Shown: positions 16,964 to 25,446 of the stretch, one piece after another
Layout of the letters: each line of letters opens with the position of its first letter
Position numbering within the stretch: the stretch's first letter is position 1
Origin: Granulicella sp. L46
GTDB taxonomy: Bacteria > Acidobacteriota > Terriglobia > Terriglobales > Acidobacteriaceae
DNA length: 62,383 nt
NCBI RefSeq assembly: GCF_009765785.1
Contig: NZ_LMUT01000012.1
Coordinates: 73,754-136,136, forward strand
Direction: 5' to 3'
Notes under the pieces: generated by a model
What the model was told of the DNA's origin: nothing
The model's input: the letters and a program-made list of their open reading frames with translations, nothing else
The model's database searches: none
Made by a program: the position numbers and the translations under genes

Positions 16964-17506
16964 TCAATAGCCGTCAACATCCACGACGGCCTGGGCAAAG
17001 TCAGTCGGGGCTTCCTGACGTAGGTTGTGGCCGATGCTGCCTGTGATGATTCGATGAGCATACTTGCCAGAGAATCTATTGGCATAGGCACTAGCTTGCC
17101 GATGCGGTGCGCCATTGGCATCACCTTCCAGGGTGATGGTGGGCACGGCGATGACGGGACTCGCGGCTAGTCGCTTTTCCAACTCGTTATACTCCGGCTC
17201 TCCTTCAGCCACAGCCTGCCGCCAGCGGTAGTTGTGGATCACGATTTTGACGTGATCCGGATTATCGAAGGATGCCGCGCTGCGATCGAATGTGGCATTG
17301 TCGAAGTTCCATCCCGGCGATGCGAGCTGCCAGATGAGCTTCGCAAAGTCACGCCGATATTTCTCGTACCCCGCCTCGCCGCGTTCGGTGGCAAAGTAAA
17401 ACTGATACCACCACTGGAGTTCAGCCTTCGGAGGCAAGGGCACTTTGCCGGCGGCCTGGCTACCGATCAGATAACCGCTCACGGAGACGAGAGCCTTGCA
17501 GCGTTC
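16964..17506 (-). pseudogene. C-terminal half of an epoxide-hydrolase-like protein
   Basis: From about codon 38 of the open frame the sequence (ERCKALVSVSGYLIGSQAAG, then WWYQFYFATERGEAGYEKYR) is a close paralogue of the second half of the hydrolase at 60437-61540. The last segment includes TLEGDANGAP and GSIGHNLRQEAP with the family's acid and catalytic His. The first half, with HGW oxyanion hole, Asp nucleophile and Tat signal, is missing and replaced by an unrelated open stretch that overlaps the end of the upstream kinase gene. It is therefore a 5'-truncated duplicate. Confidence 0.8.
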
Positions 17507-17573
17507 GGTCAGCCTGATGGTGATGGCTTTACGTCTCTTAAAATCAGGCGGTTCTGCTACAGGATCTGAATGT

Positions 17574-18341
17574 TCAAACTGATTGCAACGCGTGATGCCG
17601 TCGCAACTCTTCGGCATTCCTGGAAAAGCATGGAATTGAGAATGAAAATGTGGCTCCGGGGCCGTCGTTTGGCATTGCCCATAGATGACCGCTGAAGCGC
17701 TCCACGATAGACCTGCAGATGGACAGCCCGATGCCCATGCCGCTACTCTTCGTGGTGTAGAACGCTTCGAAGAGCATCGCGGTGGCTTGAGCGTCGAACC
17801 CGATCCCGGAGTCTACAACGGTCAAGCGAACATGGCCATGTTCGTCGAGTCCGGTTCTAATCAGCAACAGCCTTGGACGGTCTTCGACATCTTTCATCGC
17901 CTCCGATCCGTTTCGAAGCAGATTTAGAATGACCTGCTGAAGTTGCCCACGCAAACCTGAGACAGGCGGGAGACCGTCTGTAAGTTCCAACTGAAGGACT
18001 ACGTGGTTTCGCTGCAACTCGTCCCATGTCAGTGCGATGACGTCTCGCGCGGCATCATTCAGATTCACGGGTTCGGTCAGGGTGTCATTGTTGGCGAAGA
18101 GTGCGCGGAGTTGTGTGACGACTTCAGCGGCGCGGTTGCCGTCGCGGATCGTGCGTCGTGCCGTTTCGAGTGCGCCGTGAATGTTAGGAGGATCAAGCGC
18201 CAACATCCGCAAGCAGGTGCTTGCATTGGTGATGATCCCCGATAGCGGTTGATTGACTTCGTGTGCAATCGACGCAGCTAACAATCCAAGTTTTGCAGCG
18301 TTTATCGAGGTCTGGGGCAACGAACTTGCAAGCAGATTCAT
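17574..18341 (-). CDS. Histidine kinase core without a sensor domain
   Basis: The product has 255 residues. It contains only HisKA (LAASIAHEVNQPLSGIITNAS) and HATPase_c (ILNLLRNGSEAM, VTVVDSGIGFDA, SSGMGIGLSICRSIVERFSG). It closely resembles the catalytic end of the kinase at 13881-16700 but has just about 20 residues before the phosphoacceptor helix. Either it is a soluble kinase that takes input from another protein, or the 5' sensor part was deleted and a new start is used. Catalytic motifs are intact. The truncated hydrolase remnant directly follows it. Confidence 0.8.
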   Translation of the reverse strand: MNLLASSLPQTSINAAKLGLLAASIAHEVNQPLSGIITNASTCLRMLALDPPNIHGALETARRTIRDGNRAAEVVTQLRALFANNDTLTEPVNLNDAARDVIALTWDELQRNHVVLQLELTDGLPPVSGLRGQLQQVILNLLRNGSEAMKDVEDRPRLLLIRTGLDEHGHVRLTVVDSGIGFDAQATAMLFEAFYTTKSSGMGIGLSICRSIVERFSGHLWAMPNDGPGATFSFSIPCFSRNAEELRRHHALQSV

Positions 18342-18523
18342 GTCTCACTCCCTGTTTCGTTACTGATCGCTGCAGAAAAGATAGTGGAACTCTTTTATGC
18401 TTGTGCCGATTCTCAATGAATGCGGTGAGCGCGCGAAACCCCAGATAGAGTCGTGTGCGAACTGGATCGAGTTTGCGGCAGGCCCGTTTCGAGTCGGCAA
18501 AATCTCGCAGGCTGAAGGTGGAC

Positions 18524-19024
18524 TTAATCTTCGAGATCGATTCTCTTCCATCCGAAGAGCCACGCATCCAATGACCACGCTCCGGGTCCTACGAGAGCCA
18601 GCCCCGCGCCGATGGTGGCCGATAGAACAGCAGGGCAAACACCTGTGTGTTGAGCGCGAGCGCACCATATGGTCAGCACCATCACCAGAAACCCTGCGAT
18701 GGGCGTCCAGAGCCCTATGGTTACCAGCGCACCGACAACAATAGTGAGAATGTTGAGGACTCCTAACTCAATGGCCTGGCTAGCTTGGAATTTCACGACT
18801 CCGTTTGCGATGAGGGAGATGCCCAAAGCCAACCGCATCAGCAAGAGTCCTGTGCCGGGTAAGCCGCGGGCGAAGGTAGAGAATAAACGATGCAAATGAA
18901 CCTCTGACCGAAGGTACTGTTTTGTAGCGCTCGCGAGATACCCTCGAAAGAGTTCGGGGAAGACTCTTTCGAGCAGGCTAGAGCATCCGGCTCTCAAAAG
19001 AGCCATCCTGTCCTTACGGCGCAA
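18524..19024 (-). CDS. DoxX-like membrane protein, copy 1
   Basis: The frame encodes 166 residues. The DoxX-like core starts around GLLLMRLALGISLIANGVVKF and has four predicted transmembrane helices, with GVLNILTIVVGALVTIGLW, IAGFLVMVLTIWC and CPAVLSATIGAGLALVGPGAWSLDAWLFG. DoxX-type proteins are small membrane partners in redox or thiol stress responses in several bacteria; the role here is not fixed. The N-terminal 50 residues are basic and unusual, and the true start may lie further in. It is a single leftward gene between the kinase core and the NarL-type pair. Confidence 0.7.
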   Translation of the reverse strand: MRRKDRMALLRAGCSSLLERVFPELFRGYLASATKQYLRSEVHLHRLFSTFARGLPGTGLLLMRLALGISLIANGVVKFQASQAIELGVLNILTIVVGALVTIGLWTPIAGFLVMVLTIWCARAQHTGVCPAVLSATIGAGLALVGPGAWSLDAWLFGWKRIDLED

Positions 19025-19229
19025 CTACAGAAGCCGTGGCGCAACTCGGCTCCCTTGGCGGACTTTGCGTTAAAGATTGTGCTTTTCCCAATGGGGCTTC
19101 GCTGCCCGCTGCGGCTTCGGAGAGAGTTGCGCCCGTGGCAGGAGTACCTTAGCCCAAGGGTCGGGAAGAAATGTGCCGGTTCCGCCACGGCATCTTTCCA
19201 GTAAATGGCAAGGTGCCCGAGGTCCGTGG

Positions 19230-19862
19230 CTAAAGCTCTATGATTCCACGCTTCAGTCCGATCGTCGCGGCGTGGGTCCGATCGTTTGCATTTAGCTTGG
19301 ACAAAATGTTTTTCACCCGGCCTTTGACCGTCTCCTCGGTGATCGAGAGACGGTCGGCGATCTGCTTATTGGCGTTGCCCGCGGCGATCAGCCGCAGCAC
19401 GTCCACTTCACCCTGGGTCAGCGCATCATCTGTCGCATGCTGTGCGATCTCGAAAGATGCCTCAGGCGATAAGGCCTTTCTGCCGGAGTGAACAGCCCGG
19501 ATCGTATCCAGCAATTCTTTGTGGAGGAGGTTCTTGAGCAGGTAGGCGTGGGCGCCTGCCTTCAAGGCTCGCAACACCTGGACATCGCCGGTATAGGTGG
19601 TTAGCACAATGAGTTTGGCTTCGGGAAACTCACCACGAATGGCGATGACGGCGTCGAGGCCATTCATCTCAGGCATCTGGATGTCCATGAGGGTGATGTC
19701 TGGGCGATGGGTGCGGTACTGCTGGATCGCTTCCCGTCCATTGCACCCTTCGGCGACAAGCAGCATGTCCGGCTGGTCGGACAGAAGTCCCTTTATCCCG
19801 CCGCGAAAAATGGGATGATCGTCGACCGAGAGGATGCGAATTGGAACGGAAACGTCGTTCAT
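19230..19862 (-). CDS. NarL/LuxR-family response regulator
   Basis: The product has 210 residues. The receiver has IRILSVDDHPIFRGG, phosphoacceptor Asp in ITLMDIQMPEMNG, and VLTTYTGDVQVLRALKAGAHAYLLKN with the conserved Thr and Lys. The C-terminal LuxR HTH is QGEVDVLRLIAAGNANKQIADRL plus ITEETVKGRVKNILSKLNAN. The start codon lies three bases after the stop of the propeller kinase, so the pair is translationally coupled and forms one two-component system. It would bind DNA as a dimer. Its targets are unknown; the repeated module in this window is one untested candidate. Confidence 0.95.
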   Translation of the reverse strand: MNDVSVPIRILSVDDHPIFRGGIKGLLSDQPDMLLVAEGCNGREAIQQYRTHRPDITLMDIQMPEMNGLDAVIAIRGEFPEAKLIVLTTYTGDVQVLRALKAGAHAYLLKNLLHKELLDTIRAVHSGRKALSPEASFEIAQHATDDALTQGEVDVLRLIAAGNANKQIADRLSITEETVKGRVKNILSKLNANDRTHAATIGLKRGIIEL

Positions 19863-19864
19863 TG

Positions 19865-22800
19865 TTAGCTCCGCGAAAAGAATGACCTGAGCGAAGCGGA
19901 GCGTCTTGCATAAGCGCTTGCGGCCGGTATCTTCAATTCAATTTCGGTACCGGAGCCCGTCTCACTCCATATTTCAAAAGTTCCTCCGATAAGTTTGGCC
20001 CGTTCGCGCATCCCGCGCAGGCCCCAGTGTCCGGGTGCGTATTCCTTGTCGAGAATGCTGTTGTCGATGCCTTTACCGTCGTCGCGGATTCGCAGTCGCA
20101 AGTAGTCGAGGTCGTAACGTATCTCCACCTCGATTCGTCGGGCTCCAGCATGCCGGATCGCGTTTCGAAGCGCTTCGGCCGCGATGCGATACGCCTCATC
20201 GCGGACCATGGGATTCAGGCTCTTCGGGGTGCCTTCTGCCTGTACCCGAAAATCGAGAGAACTCCTGCCGGACGGATGGTCAAGCAGTTCTTTGGCAAAT
20301 TTTCCGATCGACTCGGCGATATCGGTGTTCAGGAATCCAACGGAGCGCAACTCATGGACCGCATCTCTGCCTTCGGTGATTGCGTTGGATCCCTCTTCGA
20401 TCACGCCGTCGATTCGCGTCTTGGCTTCCTCTGGCCGTGACGGAAGCAGGTTCGAGACCGTTTGAAAACGAAGAAGCAGACCGTTGAAGCTTTGTAATAA
20501 AGTATCGTGCAACTCTCGTGCGATTCTGGTCCGTTCATTCACGCGCGCATCCAGAGCGAGGCTGAACTGACGCTGGACTTGCCTGAGGCGAAGTCGATAG
20601 ATACCCCACAAGGTCGCGAGAGAGGCGGCAATGCAGGCCGCTCGAAACCAGGTGGTCTGATAGTACGCCGGCGGGATCAGGAAGGTGAATTGGTCCCCTT
20701 CAGTGTTCCAAACGCCATCGTTATTGGAGGCGATGACGTGAAACGTATACCTGCCTGGCGCGAGATTAGTATAAAAAGCCTGTCTGCGGGCCCCCGCCTC
20801 CTGCCAATCGGTTTCGAGACCTTCAAGCTTGTAACGAAAGAGAACACGCTCGGGAACGGATAGACTGAGCGCGGTATAATTGAGTTCTAGGTTTCCGCTG
20901 TGCGGGAGTCTGGTCAGGGATCTGATTGCAGGAAAGCTCCTCTGGTTTGAGATGACTGACTCGATCACGACCGGCGGTGGGATACGGTTGCGAGATTTTG
21001 CGAGGTTGATCGGGTCGATCCATGCAACGCCCTTGGTAGTTGCAAACCAAAGTACACCTAGCCTTGACTCGATGGCTGAGGGTTCTGGCCAGCGCTCGGA
21101 TGCGAAGCCTGGGAGACCGTCCAACACGCCGAACCGTTCGGCTGTCGCAGTGTACTGTGGATCCTTCAGCCAGCGTTGCAATTCGTCAGCAGGAACTCTG
21201 GTCACTCCCATCGGACCATTGAGCCAAAGATCCCCCGCCTCGGTTTCAATAAGACCGGTCACGCCACCTGGATCGGAGTTTCCCTTCCAGCGCAACAGGC
21301 GGAAGTTGCCCTTAGACAAGAGAAGTACGCCTCCCGAACCACCCATCCAAATGTGTTCGCCATGCACTGCAACAACGGCGACCGAGACATTGTCCGATCC
21401 GTCCGGGAACGAATACCGATGATAATTTTTGCCATCCCACTGAACTACGTTGTTCGAGAATGCGAACCAAATGTTGCCGTAGTCGTCACCGCTCATAGCT
21501 CCAATGACACCAGGCTTCCTGCCTAGCTTAGCTCCCATCTTGATCCATTCTTTGTCTACAAGATGATAGGACTCCGGAATTAAGGTAGTCATCCAAAGTT
21601 CCTTGTTGCGATCCACGGCGATATCTGTCGCGGCTTGCTCATCATTTTGTGGAAAATCGACCGGAATGGGCCTGTTCGGCGTCACTCTCCAAAGACGCTT
21701 GTCGCCAAAACCAGAAGACCAAATGGTCCCATCAAATGCTCGTCGGATCACAAGGCAATTGTGTGTCTCTGGAAACGATTGCGTATGTCCGTCAGCGAAC
21801 ACGTGAGTTAATGGAACGCTGCGGCTCCCTACCCACAGACTGTTTTGATCGCCCGCGGCGATGGCGAACTGGTAGTCCGCAGAAGTCTGAATTTCAACGG
21901 TAGAGAATGCGTTACGACGAAACTGGTCCAGGCCCGAATTGGTGCCGACCCACAGATTTCCTTCTCGATCAAACGTAAGATCCCAGATTACATTGGAGGT
22001 TAGACCTTGCTTCAGGTCGAATGTCTCGGCATCAGTGGATTTGACCGGCTCGTCGATAGCATATCGATCGACGTTTCGGAAATGTTGCAAACCGTTCTTA
22101 GAAGTAGTCCACAGGGAGCCATCTGGACCAAAGGCAAAGTTGTAAACGTTTGTCAGAATCTTGCCAGTTGTCTTTCGCTCATTTGAAGATGTCCCAGGTT
22201 CCGCTCGTTCGGATATCCGACGCAAACCACGATCGTCCGAAAGCCAGACTGAACCGTCTGGTGCAGCCTTTAAAAACGAAAACTGACCCTCCACTCCTTT
22301 GCCGTGTGAGCTTTGTTGAAAGTTTTTCCGACCATGGAGTAGAAAGAAGACCTCGCCTGTTGCCCATTTGACCCACAGAGTTTGGGCTCCGTCCATAAGA
22401 ATCGCGCGCGGGAAGCCCTTAGGGAATGCCGGCTCATTCGTAACCGGCTCGCAACGTCCATCTTTCAGGCGGAAGACGCCTCTTGAAGACTGAACCCACA
22501 GAACTCCGCTCGAATCTTCCGCTATGCCTCCGGTTCTGCTTGGTGGTGTGCATCTCCGGTCAGGGAATGCTTTCACGTGGTTGTCCTTCCAAAGGAGCAA
22601 GCCTTTGGAGCGCGTAACAAACCATAGGTCTCCGGAGGCGGACACGAAGACGGAATCGAGATCTGCGTTATGGATCTGATGGTCCGTTGCATCACCCGCT
22701 GACTGAAAGCGAACTCCGTCAAAACGGAAAATTCCCTTTGAAGTCGTAAGCCACATAAAACCATTGGGTGCCTGCTGGAGCGCAAATACCGCCCCAAGTC

Positions 22801-22957
22801 CATCGTCGAGTGGCCAAGCTTTGTGGTGATAGTCCCTAAGTACGGCCTCAAGCGACCACGCCTTGACTCCAGATTGAGCCATCACGGCGACTGCCACGAT
22901 TAATCCGAGGATCAGGCGGTGGGCGGATCGGCATGGCGCGGAAACACACTGAAGCAA
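19865..22957 (-). CDS. Two-component propeller sensor histidine kinase
   Basis: The product has 1030 residues. An N-terminal signal or anchor segment (LILGLIVAVAVMAQSG) is followed by a large periplasmic region of repeated propeller blades (NGFMWLTTSKGIFRFDG, GNLWVGTNSGLDQF and similar). A Y_Y_Y domain comes next (LELNYTALSLSVPERVLFRYKLEGL), then one transmembrane helix near FRAACIAASLATLWGIY. The cytoplasmic HisKA_3 has RTRIARELHDTLLQSFNG with the phosphoacceptor His, and the HATPase has GHWGLRGMRERAKLIGG. This layout is abundant in Acidobacteriota and resembles hybrid sensors of glycans or other extracellular ligands. Its partner is the downstream NarL-type regulator. Confidence 0.94.
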   Translation of the reverse strand: MLQCVSAPCRSAHRLILGLIVAVAVMAQSGVKAWSLEAVLRDYHHKAWPLDDGLGAVFALQQAPNGFMWLTTSKGIFRFDGVRFQSAGDATDHQIHNADLDSVFVSASGDLWFVTRSKGLLLWKDNHVKAFPDRRCTPPSRTGGIAEDSSGVLWVQSSRGVFRLKDGRCEPVTNEPAFPKGFPRAILMDGAQTLWVKWATGEVFFLLHGRKNFQQSSHGKGVEGQFSFLKAAPDGSVWLSDDRGLRRISERAEPGTSSNERKTTGKILTNVYNFAFGPDGSLWTTSKNGLQHFRNVDRYAIDEPVKSTDAETFDLKQGLTSNVIWDLTFDREGNLWVGTNSGLDQFRRNAFSTVEIQTSADYQFAIAAGDQNSLWVGSRSVPLTHVFADGHTQSFPETHNCLVIRRAFDGTIWSSGFGDKRLWRVTPNRPIPVDFPQNDEQAATDIAVDRNKELWMTTLIPESYHLVDKEWIKMGAKLGRKPGVIGAMSGDDYGNIWFAFSNNVVQWDGKNYHRYSFPDGSDNVSVAVVAVHGEHIWMGGSGGVLLLSKGNFRLLRWKGNSDPGGVTGLIETEAGDLWLNGPMGVTRVPADELQRWLKDPQYTATAERFGVLDGLPGFASERWPEPSAIESRLGVLWFATTKGVAWIDPINLAKSRNRIPPPVVIESVISNQRSFPAIRSLTRLPHSGNLELNYTALSLSVPERVLFRYKLEGLETDWQEAGARRQAFYTNLAPGRYTFHVIASNNDGVWNTEGDQFTFLIPPAYYQTTWFRAACIAASLATLWGIYRLRLRQVQRQFSLALDARVNERTRIARELHDTLLQSFNGLLLRFQTVSNLLPSRPEEAKTRIDGVIEEGSNAITEGRDAVHELRSVGFLNTDIAESIGKFAKELLDHPSGRSSLDFRVQAEGTPKSLNPMVRDEAYRIAAEALRNAIRHAGARRIEVEIRYDLDYLRLRIRDDGKGIDNSILDKEYAPGHWGLRGMRERAKLIGGTFEIWSETGSGTEIELKIPAASAYARRSASLRSFFSRS

Positions 22958-23453
22958 TTAAATTCTCCTGCCCTGCAATAGCGCCCATTTCTCAACTTTT
23001 CAAGGGAACCTAAAGAAACAGTAATCAACCGCCGGCCTACCGTTCTTCCGGTGTCGGGCCGACTGTTTTAGGCAGTCACCGATTCAATCCCTTTTCGTTC
23101 GTTTGTCTTAACTGACAATAGACTGCGTTCGAGGACCGGCACCATTATGCTTTGGTATTGGTTTTAGGCAATGATTTATTTCGAGAGACGGTACGGCTCG
23201 CCGAGTCCGAGATAGGGAACGCTGCTGATGGGTCGCGAGAGCGATTGCGTCTCATATAGCGATACCCGCTACGAAAGTATTATCGACACGGGCATGACTC
23301 TTAGCGGATCATATTGCTATTAAGCAGCGGCAAGAAAGGTCCCTGTGCAGGACGAGTTCAGTTGTGTTGCTACGCGCTGTCCGCGTTGATTTGGGAAATT
23401 GACTCGATTGGCGTATTTGTTTTCAATGGCATGCAGAGCGTGGTGAGGGACAT
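22958..23453. other. Intergenic region upstream of the receiver gene
   Basis: About 500 bases between two divergent genes, with no gene recognised. GCTTTGGTATTGGTTT at 23148-23163 resembles a single half-site of the repeated module, but there is no CCAATWG-N14-TTCTGG element with it. Confidence 0.5.
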
Positions 23454-23828
23454 ATGAAGAACAAACGCTCACTCATCTCTGTGGTTGATGACGATGAATC
23501 AGTACGCGAGTCGCTGCCAGATTTGCTGGGGGAGTTTGGGTTTGCTACCCAGACGTTCTCGTCCGCGGAAGAGTTTCTTGCGTCTGACTTCCTTGACCAA
23601 ACCGACTGTTTAATCCTGGATATCGCCATGCCGGGAATGACCGGACCAGAGCTGCAACGCGAATTGGCGATCCGCCGGCGAAATGTTCCTATCATTTTCA
23701 TTACCGCGCAAAGAGAGGAAGCGCTTCGGCCGCGTTTGCTCAAATTGGGGGCCGTCGAATGCCTGCTGAAACCCTTTAACGAGACGGATCTTCTTCAGGC
23801 ACTCGACACCGTATTTAAGACAGACTGA
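23454..23828 (+). CDS. Single-domain response regulator, copy 1
   Basis: The product has 124 residues, all receiver. It begins MKNKRSLISVVDDDESVRESL, with phosphoacceptor Asp in CLILDIAMPGMTG, IIFITAQREEALRP with the conserved Thr, and VECLLKPFNE with the Lys. It has no output domain. A very close paralogue lies at 59496-59873. In both places a FixJ-type gene follows on the same strand; here that gene has been reduced to its DNA-binding domain. Single-domain receivers of this kind usually act as phosphate shuttles or modulate a kinase. Confidence 0.92.
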   Translation: MKNKRSLISVVDDDESVRESLPDLLGEFGFATQTFSSAEEFLASDFLDQTDCLILDIAMPGMTGPELQRELAIRRRNVPIIFITAQREEALRPRLLKLGAVECLLKPFNETDLLQALDTVFKTD

Positions 23829-23835
23829 ACGACTT

Positions 23836-24084
23836 GCAACTTGCTCGACAGAGACAGGAACGCTTCGAGATTGTTACGCATCGCTTACGCCTCGCGAAAA
23901 GGAGGTCCTGGTGCTGGTTGTTTCTGGACTTTCGAACAAACAGGTCGGCGCTGAGTTGGGTATAAGTGAGATCACCGTGAAGGCCCACCGTGGCAGGGTG
24001 ATGCAAAAGATGCAAGCCGAGTCTCTCCCCGGCCTGGTAAAAATGGCGACAAGGCTTCGGTTAACGCCGGCGCATAGGGCCTGA
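23836..24084 (+). pseudogene. FixJ-type LuxR HTH domain lacking its receiver
   Basis: An 83-codon frame without a clear start encodes SLTPREKEVLVLVVSGLSNK, then VGAELGISEITVKAHRGRVM and QKMQAESLPGLVKMA, ending in TGA. It matches the C-terminal half of the FixJ-like regulator at 58781-59410 almost residue for residue. The receiver half is missing and the frame differs from the receiver gene just upstream. I conclude that a deletion removed the FixJ receiver in this copy of a duplicated receiver-FixJ cassette. A constitutive fragment is possible only if translation starts internally. Confidence 0.8.
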
Positions 24085-24673
24085 CGCTTTCGCGGCGATT
24101 GCTTCCCGCTTGCCCACTTCTTCGCTAAGCTTTGCCCCGATTAGCGGTCGCTGCTCATGACTTCCAGCTTTGAAGTACGTGTGCCTCGTGAGCTCTCGAA
24201 CAAGGTCAGAAACGCGCACTTCAAAATGGCGAATGAGATAGCGCTGAGAACAATGTTAATCATCGGGCCATACTCTGTGTGGCGGCTTGAGCGTGCTCAG
24301 CGTATGTATGCAGGCACACTGATCCGCACCGTTTAGCGGGCATTCCAACAGCTATTCTCATGCTGAGAACATAGGCTCGACGTCTGCAGCAGATCGGTGG
24401 TCGCGCTCTTCAACCGAGTCTTTGAAGTTGCATGTCAGCCGAGGAGACGCAGCTTATCCGATCGCTGCAGACATTTTTTTGTAATACTTTTGGTGATACT
24501 TTGTACCGGGATTCAGTGCGTTGAGCTGCGATGCCATGCGAAGGTCAATGTTCTTGCAAACGGTTCGTTTACAGGGCTTTATGCAGTGAGTATGCGAGAG
24601 CTTCCGACCTCCTGCAACTGTGGAAACTTCGGACTTAAAATCCGCTGAGGGTCCGCATCTTTAGGTGGCAATG
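24085..24673. other. Intergenic region with no recognised gene
   Basis: About 590 bases lacking a convincing gene. AATACTTTTGGTGATACTTT at about 24483-24502 only loosely resembles half-sites of the repeated module and has no attached promoter element. Confidence 0.5.
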
Positions 24674-24988
24674 TCACCGCCCGTGTAAGGCGGCAAGGCT
24701 CTCGCGCCAGTCGCCCGAATAGTCGAACGGGGGCACTTGCTCACTCTCAGTAAACCAAAAACTGGTGAACGCGGCAACGTTGGGTGGCTTGAACCAATGA
24801 GCTTTCCCATCAGCGTCCACGGCCCACCAATGAGCGGTGTTCGGAGCGGCTTTCCAGTCAACACCGTCGTGCATATATAGCCCCTTGGTGACGATAGCAC
24901 CTAAGTATTCGGGCAGACACTCTGCACAGAGACGAAGTTTCCTCCCTCCTTCCAGCCGTTGGCTTCGCGCAGGTGCGCCGAAGACCAT
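24674..24988 (-). CDS. Hypothetical protein, possibly a fragment
   Basis: The frame encodes 104 residues. The C-terminal 65 residues look protein-like, rich in Trp and Phe (AAPNTAHWWAVDADGKAHWF and AAFTSFWFTESEQ), and end GDWRESLAALHGR. I do not recognise the family. The N-terminal part is basic and less convincing, so translation may start at the internal Met around residue 39. It lies next to an integrase remnant on the same strand and could be cargo or another relic. Confidence 0.4.
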   Translation of the reverse strand: MVFGAPARSQRLEGGRKLRLCAECLPEYLGAIVTKGLYMHDGVDWKAAPNTAHWWAVDADGKAHWFKPPNVAAFTSFWFTESEQVPPFDYSGDWRESLAALHGR

Positions 24989-25055
24989 TAGGCGCGAGGC
25001 GGTCCAGCTCCAAGCGCCGGGTGCAGCTCCGATTCACATATCAGACGACGTTTTC

Positions 25056-25345
25056 TTAAATGCCGGTTCCCCAAGCGGTCCCGTAACGACTGACCGCCCT
25101 GAACACGCGCCCCGTCGTGACTGATGCAGTGGTCAGCCCCCCGTCAACCGGTTCCTTTACCCAGCTTGGCATGGGCACGGTCCGTACATGATTGCCCTTG
25201 CAGACAAGGTCAACGATAGCCCAGTGACCTTGCCGGACCTGAACATCTTCTCTTCGCAAAGCCGACAACTCGGCTCAGCGGAGACCGCAACCAAGCAAGA
25301 TCGATAGCATAGCGACGTCTCGGAGGTTGCGTAGGCCTACCGATA
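25056..25345 (-). pseudogene. Tyrosine recombinase/integrase remnant with an in-frame stop
   Basis: Read on the minus strand: NLRDVAMLSILLGCGLR, a TGA stop, then in the same frame AELSALRREDVQVRQGHWAI, VCKGNHVRTVPMPSWVKE and GRVFRAVSRYGTAWGTGI. This is the first part of a phage-integrase catalytic domain, where the first catalytic Arg belongs to the G-GLR-(S/A)EL segment. The stop falls exactly after that Arg. The N-terminal arm-binding domain and the C-terminal HxxR and Tyr motifs are missing. It begins directly beside a copy of the repeated promoter module. Confidence 0.75.
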
Positions 25346-25408
25346 CTTTGGTGTGGATCGATACGTTCGTCCAATGGATTTGTCGTCGCGCTTCTGTGAA
25401 CCTTGCCT
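25341..25408 (+). promoter_or_regulatory. Repeated promoter module, copy K (for the beta-lactamase-fold gene)
   Basis: CTTTGGTGTGGATCGATACG, then TTCGTCCAATGG, 14 bases, and TTCTGT at 25392. The ATG of the downstream hydrolase is at 25447. Its left edge touches the integrase remnant. Confidence 0.7.
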
Positions 25409-25446
25409 TAGATCGTTGCCCGGTCTGGCTTCGAAGGGAGTAACCG

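Noticed and set aside
19025-19229. Possible repeat-like sequence AACGCAAAGTCCGCCAAGG near the DoxX gene
   Set aside because: Only one copy is visible in the window, so a repeat family cannot be supported.
23140-23170. GGTATTGG half-site upstream of receiver copy 1
   Set aside because: It lacks the second half-site and the CCAATWG-N14-TTCTGG element, so it is not counted as a module copy.
24480-24515. GGTGATACTTTGTACC, resembling the operator
   Set aside because: Poor match to the arms and no promoter element or gene start at a fitting distance.
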